From: Deltaproteobacteria bacterium
GTDB taxonomy: Bacteria > UBA10199 > JACPAL01
NCBI GenBank assembly: GCA_016180845.1
Contig: JACPAK010000008.1
Span: forward strand, 1-64,000
Direction: 5' to 3'
Length of the DNA stretch: 64,000 bases
Part shown: one piece after another, positions 43,207-52,700 of the stretch
Layout of the letters: every line of letters starts with the position of its first letter
Numbering within the stretch: position 1 is the first letter of the stretch
The notes under the pieces: model-generated
Seen by the model: only the letters and a program-made list of their open reading frames with translations
Told to the model about the DNA's origin: nothing
The model's database searches: none
Program-made: the position numbers and the translations under genes

Positions 43207-46200
43207 TCTGACGCTTCCACAAATAATAAATCGCCGGATAGACGAGAAGTTCCATTAAAAACGAAGTAAAGAGCCCACCAACCATCGGGGCAGCGATCCG
43301 TTTCATGACATCAGCGCCGGTTCCGGTACTCCACATGATCGGCAAGAGACCGACAAACGCACAGGCGACCGTCATTACCTTGGGACGCACCCGCTTCACC
43401 GCCCCATGCAGGATCGCCTCCTTCAGATCACCATCATGTCTCATGAGCCCTTTCCCCTTCGCCTCGTCATAGGCAAGATCGAGATAGAGCAGCATAAAGA
43501 TCCCGGTCTCCGCATCGAGTCCCAAGAGGGCAATCAGCCCGACCCAAACACCGATCGACATGTTGTATCCAAGGATATAGAGGAGCCAGATCGCCCCGAC
43601 CGCCGAAAACGGGACCGCCAAAAGGACAATGAATGTCTTCGGAATTGACTTCGTGTTCCAATAGAGCAGGAAAAAAACGATCAGCAGCGTCAGTGGCACC
43701 ACAAGCAGGAGTCGTCCCTTGACCCGCTCCATCGCCTCATATTGACCGCTCCAATGGAGAGAGTAACCAACCGGTATTTTCATCCGCTCTTGAACAACCT
43801 TCTTCGCCTCATGCACATAGCTGCCAACATCACGACCCGCCATATCAATAAAGACATACCCTGCGAGCATCCCGTTTTCGTCGCGAATCATCGCAGGGCC
43901 GGTGCGAAACTTCAGATCGGCAATCGAAGAAAGGGGGATCTGTGCGCCGGAAGGGGTTGGTACAAGCACACGTTTCAGATCATCAAGGTCATCACGCAAT
44001 TCACGCGCATAGCGGACATTGACAGGATAGCGTTCTCTCCCCTCGATCGTTCGCGTGATATTTTCGCCGCCGATCGCCGACATGATGATCATCTCGGCGT
44101 TGTCGATCGTGAGGCCGTACCGCCCTAGCTCCTCCCTCTTCAAATCAAAATCGAGGAAATAACCACCAGCAACCCGTTCGGCAAAGACAGACCGGGTCCC
44201 TCGAACCTCCTGCAGGACAATCTCCAACTGCTGTCCTATCTGCTCGATCTCCTTCAGATCCGAGCCAAAGACCTTTACACCGATCGGTGTCCGGATACCG
44301 GTCGAGAGCATGTCGATCCGGTTTTTGATCGGCATCGTCCAGGCATTCGTCCAGCCGGGGAATTTCATTTTTTGATCCATCTCATCAATCAACTCTTCCC
44401 ATGAAATCCGATCCGACCAGATGTGACTCAGGAAATAAGGGACCGGAAATGACAGCCATCGATACCATCGATCTTTTTTACGCCACTCCTTTTCCGGTTT
44501 CAGGATAACAACCGTCTCTGCCATCGAAAACGGCGCCGGATCAGTCGCGGTCTCGGCACGCCCCATCTTGCCGAAGACACGCTCCACCTCGGGAAAGGAG
44601 CGCAAGATTCGATCCTGCTCTTCAAGAATCCGTGATGCCTCCGTCACCGAGATTCCTGGGAACGAAGTCGGCATGTAGAGGATCGCCCCCTCGTTCAGCG
44701 GTGGCATAAACTCAGATCCAAGACGTAAAAAGGGAATGATCGTGATGCCGACAATGACGAGCGCGATCTTGATCACTTTTTTCGGATGGGCCAGCACATA
44801 ATGGATCGCCGGTCCATAAAGCCGAAAGAGAACCTGACTAATCGGGTGTCGTTCCTCGGAGACCATCTTCCCGACAACAATCGAATTAACCAAACGAGTA
44901 AGCTTTGGAGAACGCAATCGAAACTCCTTCAGATGCGTAAAAAGGAGCCGGATCGCCGGATCGAGCGTGATTGCAAGAAACGCAGCGATCCCCATCGCGA
45001 AATTCTTTGTAAAGGCAAGCGGTTTGAAGAGCCGCCCTTCTTGCTCCTCCAGTGTAAAAATCGGCATGAAAGAAACAGCGATCACAAGGAGTGAAAAGAA
45101 ACTGGGACGAGCGACCTCCTGAATCGCGCTCACCAGGATCTTACGATAATCCCCCTTTTTCCCCTCCGCCTCCCATCGCTCCAGTTTTTTGTGGGCGTTC
45201 TCCACAACAACAACCGCCGCATCGACCAGCGCCCCGATCGCCACCGCGATCCCCCCGAGTGACATGATATTCGAGGTCAGCCCCATCGCCTGCATCGGAA
45301 TAAAGGAGAGAATCACCGCGACCGGGATCGTGATAATCGGAATCACGGCGGAAGGGAAATGCCAAAGAAAGATCAGGATTATGAGCGAGACAACGATCAT
45401 CTCCTCCATGAGTGTCTTCTTCAGGGTGCTGATCGAACGTTTGATCAGATCAGACCGATCATAGGTCGTGACGATCTTAACCCCTTCCGGAAGTGAAGGC
45501 TCGATCTCTTGCAGTTTTTCTTTGATACGGTTGATGACACGCAGGGCATTCTCGCCATGTCTCATCACAATAATCCCACCGACCGCATCCCCACGCCCAT
45601 CAAGGTCTGAAACACCGCGTCGAAGCTCCGGCCCCAAAGAAATCTTCGCGACATCCTTTAAAAAGATCGGGACCCCTCTTTTAGAATCATTCCCTACAGA
45701 AATTTTTTCGAGATCAGAGATAGATTTCAGATAACCACGCCCCCGGATCATATATTCCCGGCCGGAAAACTCGACGAGACGCCCACCGACCTCGTTATTC
45801 CCCTCTCGAATCGCACGAATCACCTCATCTAATGGAATCTTGTAGGCCAGCAGGGCATTGGGATCGATATTGACCTGATACTGTTTGACGAAACCACCGA
45901 TACTGGCGACCTCCGAAACACCGGGAACAGACTGAAGGTGAAATTTGAGATTCCAGTCTTGAAGGGTTCGAAGTTCCGAGAGATCCTTCTTCCCCGACTC
46001 GTCAACCAAGGCATATTGAAAAACCCAACCAACCCCCGTGGCATCGGGACCCAGTTCCGTCTTGACCCCTTCAGGGAGGAGTGGCGTGATCTTCGAGAGA
46101 TACTCAAGCGTCCGACTTCTCGCCCAATAGAGATCGGTCCCATCCTCAAAGATCAGATAGACATACGAAAATCCAAAGTCCGAGAAACCACGGATCGCCT

Positions 46201-46435
46201 TGACCTTCGGCGCCCCCAAAAGAGCTGTTACGATCGGATAGGTGACCTGATCCTCAATAATATCGGGCGAACGATCCCATTTCGAATAGACAATCACCTG
46301 TGTGTCGGAGAGATCGGGGATCGCATCGAGCGGGACGTGTCTGATCGACCAGATCCCGAACGCGACCAGGACAAGCGTCAACGCCAGGACCAGAAATCTG
46401 TTTTTCGCTGAAAATTCGACAATCTTTTCAATCAT
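43184..46435 (-). CDS. cusA: Heavy-metal efflux RND pump, CusA-like
   Basis: A 1,083-residue inner-membrane proton antiporter with twelve membrane helices. Family motifs include the start MIEKIVEFSAKNR, DLSDTQVIVYSKW, the TM4 acidic motif VAIGALVDAAVVVVEN, and FMPPLNEGAILYMP, RAETATDPAPFSMAETV, NRIDMLSTGIR. Three Met of E. coli CusA (573, 623, 672) that carry Cu(I)/Ag(I) appear to have counterparts here, by eye alignment. It works with the adaptor and outer-membrane genes upstream. A structured 105-bp gap separates it from the adaptor gene. The Shine-Dalgarno GGGAGATTAGG precedes the ATG. Confidence 0.93.
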   Translation of the reverse strand: MIEKIVEFSAKNRFLVLALTLVLVAFGIWSIRHVPLDAIPDLSDTQVIVYSKWDRSPDIIEDQVTYPIVTALLGAPKVKAIRGFSDFGFSYVYLIFEDGTDLYWARSRTLEYLSKITPLLPEGVKTELGPDATGVGWVFQYALVDESGKKDLSELRTLQDWNLKFHLQSVPGVSEVASIGGFVKQYQVNIDPNALLAYKIPLDEVIRAIREGNNEVGGRLVEFSGREYMIRGRGYLKSISDLEKISVGNDSKRGVPIFLKDVAKISLGPELRRGVSDLDGRGDAVGGIIVMRHGENALRVINRIKEKLQEIEPSLPEGVKIVTTYDRSDLIKRSISTLKKTLMEEMIVVSLIILIFLWHFPSAVIPIITIPVAVILSFIPMQAMGLTSNIMSLGGIAVAIGALVDAAVVVVENAHKKLERWEAEGKKGDYRKILVSAIQEVARPSFFSLLVIAVSFMPIFTLEEQEGRLFKPLAFTKNFAMGIAAFLAITLDPAIRLLFTHLKEFRLRSPKLTRLVNSIVVGKMVSEERHPISQVLFRLYGPAIHYVLAHPKKVIKIALVIVGITIIPFLRLGSEFMPPLNEGAILYMPTSFPGISVTEASRILEEQDRILRSFPEVERVFGKMGRAETATDPAPFSMAETVVILKPEKEWRKKDRWYRWLSFPVPYFLSHIWSDRISWEELIDEMDQKMKFPGWTNAWTMPIKNRIDMLSTGIRTPIGVKVFGSDLKEIEQIGQQLEIVLQEVRGTRSVFAERVAGGYFLDFDLKREELGRYGLTIDNAEMIIMSAIGGENITRTIEGRERYPVNVRYARELRDDLDDLKRVLVPTPSGAQIPLSSIADLKFRTGPAMIRDENGMLAGYVFIDMAGRDVGSYVHEAKKVVQERMKIPVGYSLHWSGQYEAMERVKGRLLLVVPLTLLIVFFLLYWNTKSIPKTFIVLLAVPFSAVGAIWLLYILGYNMSIGVWVGLIALLGLDAETGIFMLLYLDLAYDEAKGKGLMRHDGDLKEAILHGAVKRVRPKVMTVACAFVGLLPIMWSTGTGADVMKRIAAPMVGGLFTSFLMELLVYPAIYYLWKRQIKPSSGS

Positions 46436-46464
46436 CCTAATCTCCCATAACGGTCGGGTCCTGT

Positions 46465-46523
46465 CTTAAGGTTCCGCCCACCCGTGCTCACCCGTTGCGC
46501 GCGGGCGGGCGCCCGACCTTAAG
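46465..46523. repeat. Large imperfect hairpin in the cusB-cusA gap
   Basis: Outer arms CTTAAGGT and ACCTTAAG (8 bp) enclose inner arms GCCCACCCG and CGGGCGGGC (8 of 9 pair), with CG-rich sequence between. In the mRNA it would lie between the adaptor stop and the pump start, where it could limit expression of the pump or shield the upstream message. Confidence 0.6.
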
Positions 46524-46540
46524 CCACCCGCCCGTGTCCA

Positions 46541-47539
46541 CTAATGCCGATGCTCTCTTTCCTTTGTCATGCCCGACACCGCCGCCCGGAGTTGACTCTC
46601 CGAATCGATCAAAAACGCTGCACTGGTCGCAACGATCTCTCCTTCCTGTAACCCTTCCAAGACAACGCGCTCCTTGCCCACCTCCGATCCCAACTTCAGA
46701 TCCCTCGCTTCAAAATGCGTCCCATCATGTACGACAAAGACAAATTGTCGTTCACCGGTATCAATCACTGCCTCTTTCGGAACCACGATCTGAACACCGA
46801 GTGGTACCTCCAAATAAACAGTCAAATAACTCTCAGGCATCACCTTCCCTCCGAGACCGGGGACCTCGATCCGTCCCTGAACCGCACGGGTCATCGGATT
46901 AATAACGGTCTCCTTCCCCCTAAGGACCCCTTCAAACTTCTCACCCGAGGGAAGAACAACTGCCGCCTTCTGTCCGATCTGAATCCCGGAGAGTTCATGT
47001 TCGTAAATCGGCGCATAAACCCAGACGGAACCGCCCGGCTCAGGAACCATAAGCGCCGGATCAGGATCCCCTCTTTTCTCAAGTTGATCGATCTCATCAG
47101 GAACCATCCCCATCAGTTTCAATCGATCGGTCGCCGCTTTTTTGAGAGAAGGAACCCCATTCGCGATCTCCAGATACTCCCTCTGCGCCATCGCGAGATC
47201 TGGGTCGAAGACAACGCGCCCCATCGCCCTGATCTCCTGAACAGCCTCTTTCTTCTCAACACTCGCCGTGGTCAATCCAATCCGTCTCTGCCGATCCTGC
47301 GGGATCATGACCCCCTTCTTTCCTTCTTTTTCCCCGTCCCGATACACCGGTATTAATTTCATCTGACAGATCGGACAATTTCCCGGCTTTTCCTGATGAA
47401 TATGCGGATGCATGGGACAGGTGTAATGACTAATCTCAGCCTCTTCGCGATCGGAATGATGCCACCGGTGGTAAACAAAAAAACCTCCTCCACCCAAGAT
47501 GAGCAGGCCGATTATTGGAAAAATATATTTCTTATTCAT
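46541..47539 (-). CDS. cusB: RND periplasmic adaptor with metal-binding N-domain, CusB-like
   Basis: A 332-residue membrane-fusion protein with an N-terminal membrane anchor (about 6-23), then the heavy-metal-binding segment YTCPMHPHIHQEKPGNCPIC with CxMHP and CPIC pairs typical of copper/silver adaptors. HlyD-like barrel-sandwich and beta-barrel segments follow (GGSVWVYAPIYEHELSGIQ). A very short coiled-coil is expected from its length. It overlaps the exit-duct gene stop as ATGA with the Shine-Dalgarno GGAGGTG. Confidence 0.9.
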   Translation of the reverse strand: MNKKYIFPIIGLLILGGGGFFVYHRWHHSDREEAEISHYTCPMHPHIHQEKPGNCPICQMKLIPVYRDGEKEGKKGVMIPQDRQRRIGLTTASVEKKEAVQEIRAMGRVVFDPDLAMAQREYLEIANGVPSLKKAATDRLKLMGMVPDEIDQLEKRGDPDPALMVPEPGGSVWVYAPIYEHELSGIQIGQKAAVVLPSGEKFEGVLRGKETVINPMTRAVQGRIEVPGLGGKVMPESYLTVYLEVPLGVQIVVPKEAVIDTGERQFVFVVHDGTHFEARDLKLGSEVGKERVVLEGLQEGEIVATSAAFLIDSESQLRAAVSGMTKEREHRH

Positions 47540-48789
47540 AATTCACCTCCCATGAGCCTCTCGAGGCGGGCATATGACTGGCCGAACCTCGCCTCGCTCT
47601 CATAAAAATCATTTTTAAGTTCCAGATAGGTCCGGATCGAATCAACATAGGTCAGGAGATCAACCTTGTTTGCGGCATAGGCGATCTTGGCCGCCTCGAG
47701 ATTCGCCTTCGAGGCGGGCAGGATTGTTCCTCGATATTTCTCCAGAATTTTTTGCCCTGAGGTTACCGCCTGAAAGATCTCCTCAAAATCGTGCACCGTA
47801 TGGATCTCCATCGCCTCGCGTTCAAGCTGCGTTGCCTTTTGCATTGCGCGCGCCTCACGGATCTCGGCACGATTTTTTCTCCAAAACCAGATCGGAAGAT
47901 TAACCATGGCAGTCCCACTCCAGGTGTCCTCTTGCGTCCTCCATTGGTTATAGGAGAATTCGAGGGAAAAATCGGGGAGGAGGTTCAGCCTCGCCTCCGT
48001 CAATTTAGATTTTTCGCGATCCTCCATCGCCTTCAGGGTTTTAAGCTCCGGCCTCTTCTCTTTTGCCAGATCCAAAATTGACTCGCGGTCTAAACCGATA
48101 TGTGGCCAATCGATCTGATGCGGCAGACGGATCGGCTCATGGTGATCCCGATTCAAGAGCGCCCTCAGGTGCGCCTCATGGGTTGTTCGCTCCTGTTCCA
48201 GCCCAATCTCCTGATTCTGGAGTTTTGTGAGTTCCACCTGGGCCTTGAGCGGCGATTCCGCAGAGGTGCGCCCCGCCGCGTAACTCGTCTCTGTCGAGCC
48301 AGCGAGTTGGCGAAGGAGCGATTGGGTCGATCGATTCACTTCAAGCTGGCGATCGACACGGTAGAGTTCGTAGTAGGTCATCTTGAGATCCAGAAGGATA
48401 TCCTGAATCATCCCTTGGGAGGTCCCCTCCTCTTTTTTGAGGTCGAATCGGGCCGCCCGTCCTCTAACAAATCTCTTCCCTGGAAAAGGGATCTCTTGCC
48501 GGACAAGGTAATCGGTCTCCATCGATTGCCCGACATCGATCGTTTTTTTCGGGACATCGTCGAACATCACCCCGATCATCGGGTCTTCGAGGGATTTCGC
48601 GAGTGGGACGCGCGCCTTCGCCGCCTCGACTTTCTGGTGCGCCGCCTGAATCTCCGGGTTTCTTTGGAGTGCTTCTTCGATAAGATCAGAGAGTTGCTCA
48701 ACTTGGGGCGGGTTAGCGGAACCCGAGACAGGACCCACCCCCACGAGTATTACGGATAGTAAAAATGTCTGTTTCCACCGAGAAACCAT
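47536..48789 (-). CDS. Outer-membrane exit duct, TolC/CusC family
   Basis: A 417-residue periplasmic-outer-membrane channel protein: signal peptide (about 1-24), LSDLIEEALQRNPEIQAA, and long alternating coiled-coil helices (for example EVEAAKARVPLAKS and ARLNLLPDFSLEFSY). The ATG at 48789 follows AAGGAG; an upstream in-frame codon adds two residues. It is the first structural gene of the efflux set. Because of weak sequence conservation, the CusC name rests on gene order. Confidence 0.88.
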   Translation of the reverse strand: MVSRWKQTFLLSVILVGVGPVSGSANPPQVEQLSDLIEEALQRNPEIQAAHQKVEAAKARVPLAKSLEDPMIGVMFDDVPKKTIDVGQSMETDYLVRQEIPFPGKRFVRGRAARFDLKKEEGTSQGMIQDILLDLKMTYYELYRVDRQLEVNRSTQSLLRQLAGSTETSYAAGRTSAESPLKAQVELTKLQNQEIGLEQERTTHEAHLRALLNRDHHEPIRLPHQIDWPHIGLDRESILDLAKEKRPELKTLKAMEDREKSKLTEARLNLLPDFSLEFSYNQWRTQEDTWSGTAMVNLPIWFWRKNRAEIREARAMQKATQLEREAMEIHTVHDFEEIFQAVTSGQKILEKYRGTILPASKANLEAAKIAYAANKVDLLTYVDSIRTYLELKNDFYESEARFGQSYARLERLMGGEL

Positions 48790-48851
48790 ACACAAACTCC
48801 TTAACGAGACATGACCTCATGTCTCAAAAAGACCAACGCGTATGGTTTTTC

Positions 48852-49208
48852 TCAGAGGAGAAGGGTTATTTTTTCAGAGACGAGTGTTTTGGGAGGATCT
48901 AAAAGATGGGTCCGACTCAGGCGATAGATCGACCTCGGTTCAACATAAGAGGAAAAGTTAACTGTCAGGGCAACAGGAGAGGCTGAAAACCCCTCTTGTG
49001 TCGAAGAGGGGAGATAAGCTTGAGACTCCATACTGCCACAACAGAGGGTGGAGGCTTCGAAACCGGCCATTTCCGTACAGCACGCATGCACCGACTGATC
49101 AGCCTCTGCAGCGGTACAGACATAAGGACAGACCACCCAGAAGGCTGTCAGGAACGCAAGCAGACTCACGAACCCTCTCCACCCTCGTGTGGCAAGACCT
49201 TGACTCAT
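48852..49208 (-). CDS. Small Cys-rich exported protein at the head of the cus genes
   Basis: A 118-residue protein starting at ATG 49208, with a signal-like hydrophobic stretch (about 9-29, WRGFVSLLAFLTAFWVV) and a Cys-rich mature N-terminus (CPYVC, then HACCTEMAG, then LCCGSMES). Such thiols could bind Cu(I)/Ag(I). No family name comes to mind. It lies 62 bp before the exit-duct gene, under a promoter whose -10 box ends 8 nt before the ATG. A role in metal handling is inferred from position and Cys content. A longer upstream start is possible but would include the promoter. Confidence 0.72.
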   Translation of the reverse strand: MSQGLATRGWRGFVSLLAFLTAFWVVCPYVCTAAEADQSVHACCTEMAGFEASTLCCGSMESQAYLPSSTQEGFSASPVALTVNFSSYVEPRSIYRLSRTHLLDPPKTLVSEKITLLL

Positions 49209-49216
49209 ACGCACGG

Positions 49217-49246
49217 AGTATAACACCTCCTCAGTCTCCTCGTAAA
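49217..49246 (-). promoter_or_regulatory. Promoter of the cus operon, leaderless type
   Basis: On the minus strand: TTTACG, an 18-bp spacer, then TATACT, ending 8 nt before the ATG at 49208. MerR-type metal regulators like long spacers, but no clear inverted repeat is visible in it. Confidence 0.5.
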
Positions 49247-49249
49247 CAT

Positions 49250-49795
49250 TTATTCTTGAGTTAGCCGGGGGGCGATCTTTTTGGCGATCTGGAGGTACTC
49301 TTCCTGGCTGCAAACAACCCCTTTGGGCTTCGACGTGTCTGAAGACGACTTCTGGCAGGTCATTTGAATCGCTTTTGATCCCTTCTTGAGATACAAGGTG
49401 GCCAAACCACCAGTCGCCTCTTTCCCAAAACCGGTTTCTATCCGATACGAAAAAAAGGCTGCATCCCCCACCTTCGGGATAGCGATCTTCTTCCCCTTCT
49501 GCTCATGAGCAACACGGATCTCGTCAAATTCCTTCGGAAGGATCTGCTGGAAACTAATCAAACCTCCCCCCGTTCCTGTAAGAAACAGCTTTTCACAAGA
49601 GCCGTAGCCGGGAGGGCGGAAATAGTCCCACGATCCACCCAAAATGCCTGCCGCCTCCGTCGGTGTCAGGACCGATTCCTCAAGGGATCCTGGGGGACAG
49701 ATATCAACCTCTTCACTGATCTCCTGCGCCGCTCCAAATCGTGGAGACAGCAAGGCTATCGTCAATAAGCTGATCAATAAGAGAGTCTTTTTCAT
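49250..49795 (-). CDS. Periplasmic protein of unknown function (181 aa)
   Basis: Signal peptide MKKTLLLISLLTIALLS...AAQ (about 1-23). The mature part has three Cys and short beta strands (GDAAFFSYRIETGF, LATLYLKKGSKAIQMTCQ), reminiscent of small secreted lipoprotein-like domains that are measured as substrate-binding folds, but I recognise no family. The ATG at 49795 follows GGAGG and lies just after the metalloprotease stop, so it is probably co-transcribed with that gene. It may help export, folding or inhibition of the protease. Confidence 0.78.
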   Translation of the reverse strand: MKKTLLLISLLTIALLSPRFGAAQEISEEVDICPPGSLEESVLTPTEAAGILGGSWDYFRPPGYGSCEKLFLTGTGGGLISFQQILPKEFDEIRVAHEQKGKKIAIPKVGDAAFFSYRIETGFGKEATGGLATLYLKKGSKAIQMTCQKSSSDTSKPKGVVCSQEEYLQIAKKIAPRLTQE

Positions 49796-49798
49796 CAC

Positions 49799-52700
49799 CT
49801 ATCCTCCTGAACCTGGTTCTGTCCGTGTAATCCGGACCCGCGCCTCGTTGCCTGACTCCCCCTCCGACATCCCGAGGACCTCAATCGTGATTCCCCGATT
49901 CGAATCGACGAAAGAGGTACCAGGACTGAGCCTGTAATTTCTCGGCACAAACACATCTGTATCTCCTGTACCACCACTACTCATCACAGAATAGTTAGTC
50001 TTAAGACGTAGATAGACCCCCTCTGCCAGAGGTGTCTGATAACCATCGGACCCATCAAATCCGATCGGCTTCCGATATTCGATAAAGTAGTAGTGCCCCC
50101 CCTCATGAAGCGGGACCTTGACTGTCTTGAGACCATCACCAGAAACCTCTAAGGCCTCTAAGATAAATTCGGTGGCCCCATCACTATCTGAAAGGGCAAT
50201 TTGTTCTGAGCCGATGAAACCAAAGACCTCCTTGTGCCAGGCATGGTGGTGGTAGGAAGTCGATCCCCCCATCGGAGAATAGGTAGTTCCATAGACACTC
50301 GCGCTGCACCCCACATCGAGATAATTATCGATATCAGATCCAAAGGTTCTATCAGGACAGGTCCACGACCCATCATGTTGCAGGTGGCCTATCGTGTGAC
50401 CCATTTCATGGGTAATCGTTCCTAGGAGCTCTCTTGGCGTAGAACCTTCTCTGAAGCCATTGCTAATCCCACTGAAACCGCCAGCCATTCCCGCAATTTC
50501 ATCGATAATGACATCAGCATCGGCATAGTGGACTATTGGATCTGCTATCGTCCGTGCAGCACCCCTAATGGCGGTAATATTACAATTCGAGGCAATTCCT
50601 CCAATAACAGTCATGCAGTAATCTGACATCCGACCAGGGAGAACAAACGGGCCATACGCATTTCCCGTTATTGTCGATTGGCCATAAGAATTCTCTTCCA
50701 GGAAGGCCCGATACGATCGGGGACCGGAAAATACCAGATTGTCAAAATAGGCCGCATCAATGAGATTGCCAGAGGAGTCGTAGCGAGCCTCGGTCGAATC
50801 GGCAAACTGGAGATAGACAACCTTCACATTCCAGGAATCTCGTGGTGGACCACATGCGGGAAGAGGTGTTGTGATTTCCGCCGTCCCCAGTGAGTTGTAA
50901 TCCTGATCGAGGGTCATCACCATATAGCGATTATCAATACCGGGAATGGCATAGTTATCATAACGAGTCCTTGTCGTACCGGTGCCTCCACTCAGACTTG
51001 TTCCAAAATAGATACCGTTCCGATAAAAGGCATAGCGAGTAATCGAACAACTTGAATCGGTCGGAATGCTCCACCCTAAACTCGTTCTCGCACATTCGTG
51101 AATTGTTGCAGTCAAACTGACAGGGGAACAGGATGTTACATTCGAGACCGGAGGTGGGAATTCAGGACAGGGAGGCATTGTGATCGAAAATTCGGCCCTC
51201 CCGATCTCTACATCACCGACCCCCATCATCGTTCTCACACTGACATCATGTCTCCTTCCTGGAGTTGCAAAACGACTTCCAGACGTTTGAGAAGGCATGA
51301 ATATACCATTTAATTCTCCATCCACAAAAATACGAACGCGGCTGATATTACATTCTGCTCCTGTCGGTAGCTGCCATGACATGAAGAGCAACCTGCAAGC
51401 AGCAACGTTAGTGGGATCATAATGCATTGCCATGAGATCAACGACAGGACAGTCACCTGAAACGGTTACCGCACAATTATCGGCATCCAGCGGACAATTA
51501 TCCGTCGTATCCGGTGTCCCATCCCCATCATCGTCTGAATCACAGGGATTCCCTTGCCCATCACCATCTGTATCGGTCTGGTTCTGGCGTGCCAAGTCAG
51601 GACAGGTATCGGTCTCATCGGGGAACCCATCCCGATCCCGATCGGAAGGCGTTGGCTCACAGAGATCCCCGATCGAGTCTCCGTCACTATTAGCCTGATC
51701 GGGATTGGCGACCAACGGACAGTTGTCGGTTATATCCGTAACACTGTCATTATCATCGTCAGTGTCACAGGCATCCCCTTCGGTATCGCCATCGGTATTC
51801 ACCTGATCCGAGTTGAAGAGCAGTGGGCAATTGTCTTCGGCATCGACCCGAAAGTCATTGTCATCATCGAGGTCGCAGAGATCTCCGGCCCCATCGCCGT
51901 CGTTATTCCTCTGATCCGGATTGGCGAGCAGAGGACAGTTGTCTGATGTATCAGGCAACCCATCTCTATCTTCATCATGATTACAGGGGTCACCGAACGA
52001 ATCCTGAGCCGTGCGATCGGAGCAGTCGGAATGATTGCAACGATCACCAACCGAATCCATAGTTGAGAGATCCGCACAATCCGTGTGGTTGCATGAGTTA
52101 CCGGTTGAATCCTGAGGAGTCCGGTCAGAACAGTCAGTGTGGTTACAGGGATCCCCAATCATGTCTTGGAGCGACAGGTCTGCACAATCGTTGTGATTAC
52201 AAACATCCCCAACCGCATCTCGGAGAGACCGATCGGGACAATCGTCATGGTTACATGGATCGCCAATGGAGTCTTCCAGAGATCGATCGGCACAATCATT
52301 ATGAATACAGGCATCTCCAACCTCGTCTCGAGGGGTCCGGTCAGAACAGTCGGTGTGGTTACAAGGATCACCTACTGAATCCTCTGTAGAAAGATCCGCG
52401 CAGTCGTTATGAACGCAAGCATCCCCGACAGCATCTCGAGCTGATCGATCGGCGCAATCATCGTGATTGCATGGATCTCCAATCGAGTCTTCCAGAGATC
52501 GATCGGCACAATCATTATGAATACAAGCATCCCCAACATCATCTCGAGTAGACCGATCAACACAATCGTTGTGGTTACAGGGATCACCAATGGAATCATC
52601 AGGATCAGTGGGACAGGAGTCAACAACATCCTCTCTCTCGTCGTTGTCGTCATTGGTATCACAGGGATTCCCTTGACTATCCCCATCGGTGTCGGTTTGG

